Of a stretch of 11,349 nt of DNA, positions 6,136 to 11,349 are shown piece after piece; the first letter of the stretch is position 1; the number at the start of each line of letters is the position of its first letter. Source of the DNA: an uncultured Planctomycetaceae bacterium (lineage in GTDB: Bacteria > Planctomycetota > Planctomycetia > Pirellulales > Pirellulaceae); NCBI GenBank assembly GCA_937967665.1, contig CALBSZ010000012.1, positions 1 to 11,349 of the forward strand, in the 5' to 3' direction. Both the position numbers and the translations under genes were made by a program. The notes under the pieces are model-generated. The model was not told the DNA's origin. It saw only the letters and a program-made list of their open reading frames with translations, and searched no databases.

Positions 6136-6187
6136 GTAGCTACGCTCGCCAGAGCGTGGAAGACCGCCGTCTGGCGACGGCAGCTAC
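6136..6187. repeat. REP-like hairpin between E1 and E2 genes
   Basis: The arms GTAGCTACGCTCGCCAGA (6136-6153) and TCTGGCGACGGCAGCTAC (6170-6187) pair at 15 of 18 positions around a 16-base loop. The left arm is a motif I associate with abundant dispersed intergenic repeats of planctomycetes. It occupies most of the 75-base gap between the E1 stop and the E2 ribosome-binding site, so it would be transcribed within the operon mRNA. There it could stabilise or separate the E1 and E2 messages. No T-run follows on the transcribed strand, so efficient intrinsic termination is not expected. Confidence 0.7.
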
Positions 6188-6194
6188 ATCAATC

Positions 6195-7379
6195 TCACGC
6201 AGTCACAGGGTCTCGTTTCTCTGGATCGATGCCTAATTCGGTTTGCGCTTTTTCCAGCTGCTTCTTGTCGAATTGCTCATCGGCCGCCAGTGCCGTCAGT
6301 GTTGCCAACGCGATGTGTGCGGCGTTGACTTCGAAATACCCGCGCAGCGCGGCTTTGGTGTCACTACGGCCAAAACCTTCCGTGCCGAGCGTGACATAAC
6401 GGCCGGAGATCCACGGTGCAATCTGATCAGGGACCAGGGACACGTAATCGGTCGTCGCCACGAACGGCCCCTGGCGGTCGTCCAGTATCTCTTCCAGATA
6501 ACTAAGCTGCGGCTGGTCGTCTGGGTTGAGCCTGTTGCGCCGCTGGGCCGCACGGGCATCGCGTCGCAACTGGCAGTAGCTGGTGACGCTCCACACGTCG
6601 CTCGCAACGTCGAACTTGTCGGCCAACAACTGTTGCGCCGCCAACACCTCCTGTAAGATCGTCCCGCTGCCGAACAATTGAGCCCGCGGCGCACCATCGT
6701 CGCCGGCATCAAAGCTGCTCACCTCATACATCCCCCGCAGAATCCCGTCCTCTACGCCATCGGGCATGGCGGGCATTTCGCAGCTCTGGTTGTAAAGCGT
6801 CAAGTAATAGAGCAGCGTCTCGCCGTCCTGATACATCCGGCGCAGTCCGTCCTGCACGATCACGGCGACCTCGTAGGCATACGCAGGATCATACGCTTGC
6901 AACTTCGGAACCGTCGTGGCGACAAGTTGGCTGTGACCGTCCTGATGCTGTAAGCCTTCGCCGTTGAGCGTCGTGCGGCCTGCAGTACAGCCCAATAGAA
7001 ATCCTTTTGCGCGGGCGTCGGCGGCGGCCCAGATTAAATCGCCCACGCGCTGGAAACCAAACATGGAATAGAACAGGTAAAACGGAATCATCGGCGTCGC
7101 CAGGCTGCTGTACGCCGTCCCCGCTGCAATGAAGGACGACATCGCGCCTGCTTCCGTAATCCCTTCTTCCAGCAACTGGCCGTCGGCGGACTCCTTGTAG
7201 TGAATCAGCTTTTCCGCATCGACCGGATCGTAACGCTGGCCGTGCGGCGAGTAGATTCCGCAGCGGCCGAACAGAGTCTCCAGACCGAACGTGCGGGCTT
7301 CGTCCGGAATGATGGGGACGATCCGCTGGCCGATGGCGCCGTTCTTGAGCAGCGCGCTGAGCATCCGATCGAAGCTCAT
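6195..7379 (-). CDS. aceE: Pyruvate dehydrogenase E1 (AceE type), C-terminal part after in-frame TAG
   Basis: This is the second part of a homodimeric-type E1, read in the same frame as the first part. From ATG 7379 it gives 394 residues (MSFDRMLSALLKNGAIGQRI onward). It covers the middle pyrimidine-binding domain, with PIIPDEARTFG, GIYSPHGQ, LEEGITEAGAMSS, FYSMFGFQRVGDL and AGRTTLNGEGLQHQDGHS, and the C-terminal domain ending in GTEGFGRSD. Fourteen further sense codons (TLLKGSGERTASTT) lie between the TAG at 7424-7422 and this ATG, and they also align with AceE, whose second domain opens at STT-M/I-x-F. So ATG 7379 is probably an ordinary internal methionine. It has no ribosome-binding site at normal spacing. 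If the TAG is read through or is an error, the true product is one protein from 8897 to 6195 (900 residues). Confidence 0.85.
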   Translation of the reverse strand: MSFDRMLSALLKNGAIGQRIVPIIPDEARTFGLETLFGRCGIYSPHGQRYDPVDAEKLIHYKESADGQLLEEGITEAGAMSSFIAAGTAYSSLATPMIPFYLFYSMFGFQRVGDLIWAAADARAKGFLLGCTAGRTTLNGEGLQHQDGHSQLVATTVPKLQAYDPAYAYEVAVIVQDGLRRMYQDGETLLYYLTLYNQSCEMPAMPDGVEDGILRGMYEVSSFDAGDDGAPRAQLFGSGTILQEVLAAQQLLADKFDVASDVWSVTSYCQLRRDARAAQRRNRLNPDDQPQLSYLEEILDDRQGPFVATTDYVSLVPDQIAPWISGRYVTLGTEGFGRSDTKAALRGYFEVNAAHIALATLTALAADEQFDKKQLEKAQTELGIDPEKRDPVTA

Positions 7380-7421
7380 CGTCGTCGACGCCGTCCGCTC
7401 GCCACTTCCCTTCAGGAGCGT

Positions 7422-8897
7422 CTAGAAGTCTTCCAGCGGCGGGACTTCCACCGACGGTGCATTGTCGACGCGTGCGGGCGACGAGCCACCGAGCACCGCG
7501 CGGCGATCGTGCAGATATTTCATCTCGTCACTGTCTTCTTCCGGCCGGAAGAATGGTGCGTCGGCAACTTCGTCGTCGTCCAAGGGGACGTCGAATCGCG
7601 AGCGGAATGACAACAGTTCCTCTTCATTCAACTCCTTCTGCTTGTGCGTAATGTTTCGGCCTTCGCCCGCTTCGCCCAGCCCGTAACCCTTGATGGTCTT
7701 GGCGAGGATGACCGTGGGGCCATCTTCGTATTCGACCGCGGCGCGATAGGCGGCGTAGACCTTGTGCGGATCGTGTCCGCCGCGGTTGAGCCGCTGGAGT
7801 TGTTTGTCCGACAAGTCTTCGACCAGCGCCTGCAGTTCGGGCGACTTGCCGAAAAAGTCTTCGCGAATGAACTCGCCCGATGCGACGGTGTATTTCTGAA
7901 ACTGCCCATCGACCGTATCATTCATCCGCTGCACGAGTTGCCCGTCGTCATCGGCTGCCAGCAGCGGGTCCCAATCGCTGCCCCAGATCACCTTGATCAC
8001 GTTCCAGCCGGCGCCACGGAACAAGCTCTCCAACTCTTGAATGATCTTGCCGTTGCCGCGCACTGGACCGTCGAGCCGCTGCAAGTTGCAATTCACAACC
8101 AGCGTCAGGTTGTCCAGCTTTTCGCGGGCGGCCAGAGTCAGCGCCCCCACCGATTCCGGCTCGTCCATTTCACCGTCGCCCACAATCGCCCAAACGCGAG
8201 ACGGCGACGTATCGACGATTCCGCGATTCTCCAGGTATTTCAGAAACCGCGCCTGATAGACGGCCATGATCGGCGCCAAGCCCATCGACACGGTGGGAAA
8301 CTGCCAGAAGCCGGGCATCAGCCAGGGGTGCGGATAAGAGGACAAGCCGGTTCCACGCGGCGTTTCGCGGCGGAAGTTTTCCAGTTGCTCCTTGCTCAGT
8401 CGCCCTTCCAAAAACGCCCGCGCATAGACACCTGGCGAGGCGTGCCCTTGGAAATAAACAAAGTCGCCCGAATGATCGTCCGTGCGGGCATGGAAGAAAT
8501 GATTGAAGCCGACCTCGAACAGGGTGGCCGCTGAAGCGTACGTCGAGATGTGCCCGCCTATTCCCTGATGTTCGCGGTTGGCCCGCACAACCATCGCCAT
8601 CGCATTCCAGCGAATCAGGCTGCGGATCCGCCGCTCGATGGCGCCGTCGCCGGGATAATCGGGCTGGTCGTCGGCAGTAATCGTGTTGATGTACGGCGTG
8701 TTCAGCGCCGCCGTTCGACAAATCCCCAGTCGGCTCGCGCGGCCCTGCAATGCTTCCAGCAGTTGCCGCACCTGCTCATCACCGTGCCGCAGCGCGACAT
8801 CGTCGAGGCATTCGAACCACTCAGCCAGTTCGTCCGTATCCATGCCGGTGATCTGTTCGCCGGCGTTTTCTGACAGCGTGCCAGCTACCTGATTCAT
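7422..8897 (-). CDS. aceE: Pyruvate dehydrogenase E1 (AceE type), N-terminal part, ends at in-frame TAG
   Basis: The thiamin-dependent E1 decarboxylates pyruvate and acetylates the E2 lipoyl group. This part gives 491 residues and contains the complete diphosphate-binding domain: GGHIS (His116), FQGHASPG (His152), and the GDGEMDEPES to NCNLQ thiamin-Mg motif (Asp241, Asn269-Asn271). It ends VEVPPLEDF followed by TAG 7424-7422. E. coli AceE continues from the equivalent LPSLQDF into its second domain, so the stop falls at the domain linker. The Gln, Glu or Lys common at this point in relatives would need one base change to give TAG. ATG 8897 is chosen because AAGGA lies at good spacing and the protein start aligns; the frame is open to 8936 inside the preceding gene. 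The gene follows the dehydrogenase by 14 bases, in one operon. Confidence 0.88.
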   Translation of the reverse strand: MNQVAGTLSENAGEQITGMDTDELAEWFECLDDVALRHGDEQVRQLLEALQGRASRLGICRTAALNTPYINTITADDQPDYPGDGAIERRIRSLIRWNAMAMVVRANREHQGIGGHISTYASAATLFEVGFNHFFHARTDDHSGDFVYFQGHASPGVYARAFLEGRLSKEQLENFRRETPRGTGLSSYPHPWLMPGFWQFPTVSMGLAPIMAVYQARFLKYLENRGIVDTSPSRVWAIVGDGEMDEPESVGALTLAAREKLDNLTLVVNCNLQRLDGPVRGNGKIIQELESLFRGAGWNVIKVIWGSDWDPLLAADDDGQLVQRMNDTVDGQFQKYTVASGEFIREDFFGKSPELQALVEDLSDKQLQRLNRGGHDPHKVYAAYRAAVEYEDGPTVILAKTIKGYGLGEAGEGRNITHKQKELNEEELLSFRSRFDVPLDDDEVADAPFFRPEEDSDEMKYLHDRRAVLGGSSPARVDNAPSVEVPPLEDF

Positions 8898-8911
8898 GCG
8901 TTGTTTCCTTT

Positions 8912-10354
8912 CTATGCTCTGGTCACCGGCGTCCACGCTGGCGGGTCGCTGGCGGGAAACGACTCCTTGGACGCTTCCTCAACCACATCGAACGACTTCA
9001 TCCAGACGGTCTTGATGTTCGTGAACTCGCGGATGCCACAGCTGGAAAGTTCGCGGCCGAAACCAGACTTTTTGACGCCGCCAAAGGGAACGCGCGGGTC
9101 GGATTTGACGATTTCATTCACAAACACACAGCCGCAATCAAGTTCGCCGGCCAACTGCTCCCCGAGCGCCGCGTCGGCGGTCCAGACGCTGGCAGCCAAT
9201 CCAAAGCGTGACCGGTTGGCGAGTTCGAGCGCGTGTTCAACATCGCGAGCGCGGATCACGGCGGCCACAGGTCCGAACGTCTCTTCCTCAAACGCGGCCA
9301 TTCCGGGCTCAACGCCGGCCAGCACGGTGGGCGGATAAAGGAACCCCTTCCCAGTCGGCAGTTCGCCTCCACATAGCAATTCCGCACTCGCTTCGATGGA
9401 ACGCTGGACTTGATTGTGCAACTCGTCCCGCAAGTCGCCGCGGGCCAGCGGGCCGATGTCCGTTTCACGGTCGCTGGGATCACCCACTTTGAGCTTATTC
9501 ATCTCCGCGACCAGAGCAGTGGTAAACCCGTCGGCGATCGAGTCTTCGACGATGAACCGTTTGGCCGCGATGCAGCTTTGACCGGAGTTGATCGTTCTGG
9601 CACGAGCCGCTTGCTCGGCCGCGTGTTGGACATCGGCGTCGGCTAGAACAAGGAACGGGTCCGAGCCGCCCAGTTCCAGGACGCACTTCTTGAGGTGCTT
9701 GCCGGCCTCCGCGGCGACCGCTTTGCCGGCGCGCTCGCTGCCGGTTAGTGTCACGGCCCTCACCGCTGCATTGCCAATCAGTTTCTCCGTCGCGTCCTTG
9801 CCAATTCTCAGCGAGGTAAAGACGCCGTCGGGAAGTCCCGCGCGGCGAAATACGTCCTCAATGGCCGTTGCGCATTGCGGCACGTTGGATGCATGCTTCA
9901 GCAAGCCGACGTTCCCGGCCGCGAGCGCCGGCGCGGCGAAGCGGAAGACTTGCCAGAAAGGAAAATTCCACGGCATAATCGCCAGCACCGGGCCGAGCGG
10001 GTCGAAGCGAACGTAGCTGCGAGCGTCGTCGATGTCGGCAGGCTGATGAGCGAGAAAACGAGCGGCGTTTTCCGCATAGTACTCGCACACCCAAGCGCAT
10101 TTGTCAATTTCTGCTTCTGCCTGACCGATCGGCTTGCCCATCTCTTGGGTGATCAGTACCGCGTACTCGTCGCGCCGCCGTCGCAACTGGTCGGCGGCCG
10201 CGGACATCGCTTGTGCCCGCTCGGACAGCGACACACCGCGCCACTGCGAAAACGTTTGTTCTGCCTGGCCGAGCTTGGCTTGGACTTCAGCGTCAGATTG
10301 TTCGTCATGCTCGGCGACTTCGCCAGTAGCCGGATTGATCGATTGGATGGTCAC
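8912..10354 (-). CDS. sad: NAD(P)-dependent succinate-semialdehyde dehydrogenase (Sad/YneI type)
   Basis: This 480-residue cytoplasmic aldehyde dehydrogenase is predicted to oxidise succinate semialdehyde to succinate. It opens TIQSINPATGEV. It has the cofactor-binding PWNFPFWQ (Asn130) and LLKHASN (Lys153), the general base in LELGGSDPF (Glu227), and the catalytic cysteine in NSGQSCIAAKRF (Cys261). The C-terminal block SDPRVPFGGVKKSGFGREL then IREFTNIKTVW matches E. coli Sad/YneI better than GabD, which supports the subfamily choice; another semialdehyde is possible. The frame is open to 10453, but GTG 10354 aligns with the family start and has GGAG seven bases upstream, whereas the first 33 residues of the longer form look non-native. 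The last 25 residues extend slightly past the usual end. It heads the operon with aceE, 14 bases upstream of it. Confidence 0.9.
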   Translation of the reverse strand: MTIQSINPATGEVAEHDEQSDAEVQAKLGQAEQTFSQWRGVSLSERAQAMSAAADQLRRRRDEYAVLITQEMGKPIGQAEAEIDKCAWVCEYYAENAARFLAHQPADIDDARSYVRFDPLGPVLAIMPWNFPFWQVFRFAAPALAAGNVGLLKHASNVPQCATAIEDVFRRAGLPDGVFTSLRIGKDATEKLIGNAAVRAVTLTGSERAGKAVAAEAGKHLKKCVLELGGSDPFLVLADADVQHAAEQAARARTINSGQSCIAAKRFIVEDSIADGFTTALVAEMNKLKVGDPSDRETDIGPLARGDLRDELHNQVQRSIEASAELLCGGELPTGKGFLYPPTVLAGVEPGMAAFEEETFGPVAAVIRARDVEHALELANRSRFGLAASVWTADAALGEQLAGELDCGCVFVNEIVKSDPRVPFGGVKKSGFGRELSSCGIREFTNIKTVWMKSFDVVEEASKESFPASDPPAWTPVTRA

Positions 10355-10376
10355 ACTCGTGCTCCACTGCTTAGAT

Positions 10377-10405
10377 TCAATAGCCAAAACTTGGTTCGAA
10401 GTCAG
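10377..10405 (-). promoter_or_regulatory. Possible sigma70-type promoter for the sad-aceE-aceF operon
   Basis: On the minus strand, CTGACT (10405-10400) and TATTGA (10382-10377) are separated by 17 bases and lie just upstream of the GTG start at 10354. Matches to the consensus are 4 of 6 and 3 of 6, so this is only a weak candidate. It overlaps the left arm of the inverted-repeat element at 10399-10523. Confidence 0.2.
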
Positions 10406-10523
10406 CCGTTGGGCGCTAGTCCGGTTGCCCACGGTTTCGATAACGGTTCCCACAGCGCAAACTGGACGCTATCGCGCACACGGCTGATTACTCGGCGACT
10501 TGTCAGTTCCAACCGGCTGACTT
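10399..10523. repeat. 125-bp stretch bounded by 14/15-bp inverted repeats
   Basis: AAGTCAGCCGTTGG at 10399-10412 and CCAACCGGCTGACTT at 10509-10523 are inverted copies that differ by one inserted base. They bracket the whole intergenic part between the rhodanese stop codon, which overlaps the right arm, and the upstream region of the dehydrogenase. I see no target-site duplication. It may be a small MITE-like insertion, or two copies of an operator in opposite orientation. A smaller GTCAG/CTGAC hairpin (10502-10521) lies inside the right end. Confidence 0.45.
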
Positions 10524-10845
10524 AGGCGGTCGACTCAATCGGGAAACCTGCCTCTTTCCAGGCTTCCACTCCGCCACGGAGCGCCTTGGCGTTTTCGAAA
10601 CCCTTCTCCTGATACTCTTTCGCCCGACCGGACGAACTTTCGTCGTTCGGTCACGCGCAATAGAAGATCGCTTCGCGCTGTTTGGACAGCTCGCCCTCTT
10701 TCGACCGCAGCTCGTCCAGCGGAATCGCCCCTTGCAAGTGGTTGGATTCAAACTTGTCCTGGCTGTCGTAGGCACAAACCAGCAGCGCGTCGGATACCTC
10801 GACGTCGTGCCGCGCTTGCTTTACGTCAATCTTTGGGGCAGACAT
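10522..10845 (-). CDS. Rhodanese-domain protein with an in-frame TGA (possible selenoprotein)
   Basis: Read through, the gene has 107 codons from ATG 10845 to TAA 10524-10522 and makes one complete single-domain rhodanese, a cytoplasmic sulfur-transfer family. ATG 10845 follows AGGAG at ideal spacing. Residues 1-64 run from MSAPKIDVKQARHDVEV to KQREAIFYCA; codon 65 is TGA (10653-10651). The frame then continues PNDESSSGRAKEYQEKGF and ALRGGVEAWKEAGFPIESTA, the normal second half of the domain. The active-site Cys63 is in F-Y-C, so the TGA is two residues after it. Relatives carry Cys or another residue there, and I recall selenocysteine in some (YCAUPNEATS). A stem-loop starts at the TGA. Without read-through, the product is a 64-residue fragment lacking half of the active-site loop. 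Recoding, mutation and sequence error all remain possible. Confidence 0.75.
10625..10653 (-). promoter_or_regulatory. Stem-loop starting at the in-frame TGA (SECIS-like candidate)
   Basis: On the coding strand TGACCG (10653-10648) pairs with CGGTCG (10630-10625), with one T-G wobble. After a three-base AAC bulge on the 5' side, GACGA (10644-10640) pairs with TCGTC (10635-10631) around the loop AAGT. Bacterial selenocysteine insertion elements are hairpins just after the UGA with a G in the apical loop. Here the loop starts only 12 bases after the UGA, closer than the roughly 16-37 bases usually required, and the G is third in the loop. The fold is real on paper; its role is a guess. Confidence 0.35.
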
Positions 10846-11160
10846 GCTTTCTCCTTTCACATGCTTACATGCTCCTGAGGGATTGAATTGGAATACGGAA
10901 TCCCAGGTGCAAACTGTGTACCAGCGCCCGTCGCCCGTGCATCTCCGCGAATTGGGAGAGCGTCGTCGACCGTGAGAGCTTCTGTCTGCCAGGTGCGACA
11001 GTTTGTCGTGTGATCGGCGCGGAGAAGTTGACTGCCCCACCAGAACGGTCCGCCCGGTGGCTCTCTAGCTTGGCATTGACGTTGCTGTCATACGAGTCAT
11101 TCCAAAAGAGGCCGGCTTTCGGCGATCGCGCTGCTTCCTATCGATGATGACAGAGGAATC
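10846..11160. other. Divergent intergenic region between rhodanese and cupin genes
   Basis: This 315-bp stretch separates divergent genes and should hold promoters for both. Ribosome-binding sites are clear at both ends: AGGAG before the rhodanese and AGAGGA before the cupin. A tandem 8-base motif, ACATGCTT then ACATGCTC (about 10859-10874), lies directly upstream of the rhodanese ribosome-binding site. I find no convincing -35/-10 pair on either strand. The minus-strand frame extending the rhodanese upstream to 11040 reads as non-protein sequence. Confidence 0.4.
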
Positions 11161-11349
11161 ATGCAAATCTGCCAACTTGAATTTGAGTCGAATTTTCACA
11201 TCGTCGCAGGTAACGACCGCTCGCAGGCGGCCGTGATGGCGTTGCCCAAAGGAGATTCAACCGGCGGGCCTGTCAACCGTCATCCCGGCAGCGACCAGTG
11301 GCTGTACGTCGTGTCCGGCGATGGAGAGGCGAGTGTTGAGCGGCAGAGG
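11161..11349 (+). CDS. Cupin-domain protein, 5' part (runs off the window)
   Basis: The first 63 codons of a plus-strand gene start at ATG 11161 behind AGAGGA. The sequence begins MQICQLEFESNFHIVAGNDR and includes AAVMALPKGDSTGGPVNRHP then GSDQWLYVVSGDGEASVE. The spacing G-x(5)-H-P-x-x-D-Q-x-x-Y-V-x-x-G-x-G matches cupin motif 1 of small single-domain cupins, a beta-barrel fold that often binds a metal. His and the following acidic or Gln residues are present, but motif 2 lies beyond the window edge, so metal binding cannot be judged. Small cupins of this kind are often 100-120 residues. The gene is divergent from the rhodanese. The specific function is unknown. Confidence 0.75.
   Translation, partial: MQICQLEFESNFHIVAGNDRSQAAVMALPKGDSTGGPVNRHPGSDQWLYVVSGDGEASVERQR

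Noticed and set aside
7377..7379. ATG as a genuine separate start for an E1 beta-like subunit
   Set aside because: Not accepted as proven: no ribosome-binding site at normal spacing, and the 14 codons before it still align with AceE. Kept only as one hypothesis in the findings.
7644..8534. 296-codon plus-strand open frame
   Set aside because: It is antisense to the conserved thiamin-binding half of aceE, a common effect in GC-rich genes, and shows no recognisable domain.
9875..10525. 216-codon plus-strand open frame covering the start of the dehydrogenase
   Set aside because: Antisense to the aldehyde dehydrogenase N-terminus; the translation has no domain and the opposite strand is a clear family match.
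232..10653. Genome-wide reassignment of TGA or TAG to a sense codon
   Set aside because: TGA ends several intact genes in this window (E2, E1, glycoside hydrolase, the 80-residue protein), and no intact gene uses TGA or TAG internally apart from the lone cases listed.
10651..11040. 129-codon version of the rhodanese starting at 11040
   Set aside because: The first 65 residues are Arg/Ser-rich and not protein-like, while ATG 10845 has an ideal ribosome-binding site and matches the domain start.

Overview
The window looks like a chromosomal segment from a planctomycete, probably of the Pirellula/Rhodopirellula group. The evidence is three things I recognise from memory rather than from a search: two small proteins of planctomycete type, intergenic palindromes with the cores GCGTCAGCGAGG and GTAGCTACGCTCGCCAGA, and an AceE-type pyruvate dehydrogenase beside a single-lipoyl E2. 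Codon use is GC-rich throughout. Almost all real genes lie on the minus strand.

Layout from left to right. Positions 1-363 hold coding debris ending in the C-terminus of a CPBP-type membrane protease. Positions 398-652 (minus) encode a small unknown protein. A 132-bp nested palindrome (672-803) follows. Positions 807-1071 (minus) hold two gene stumps joined in different frames: the start of PEP synthase and part of an ATPase gamma subunit. Next comes a sugar operon, transcribed right to left: a truncated sucrose-phosphate-phosphatase-like HAD remnant (3318-3740), an (alpha/alpha)6 glycoside hydrolase (2053-3321), a Pfk-2-type phosphofructokinase (1083-2027), then the PEP synthase stump. Positions 3741-4350 are a second debris zone with small hairpins and a broken BON-domain gene. 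An intact small planctomycete-type gene lies at 4361-4603 (plus).

The second operon, also right to left, is succinate-semialdehyde dehydrogenase (8912-10354), pyruvate dehydrogenase E1 (6195-8897) and E2 (4647-6119). E1 is complete in one frame except for a single TAG at its domain boundary. A REP-like hairpin sits between E1 and E2. No E3 gene lies in the window. Upstream, a rhodanese-domain gene (10522-10845, minus) carries a single in-frame TGA two codons after its active-site cysteine, with a stem-loop starting at that TGA. The right edge holds the first 63 codons of a cupin protein on the plus strand (11161 onward).

The intact genes describe central carbon flow: glycoside hydrolysis, fructose-6-phosphate phosphorylation, pyruvate to acetyl-CoA, and succinate semialdehyde to succinate. 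The unusual theme is the density of interrupted genes beside intact ones. The two most informative cases are the amber codon in aceE and the opal codon in the rhodanese. Each replaces one residue in an otherwise clean gene, so each could be recoding, a recent mutation or a sequence error. The sequence alone does not decide.
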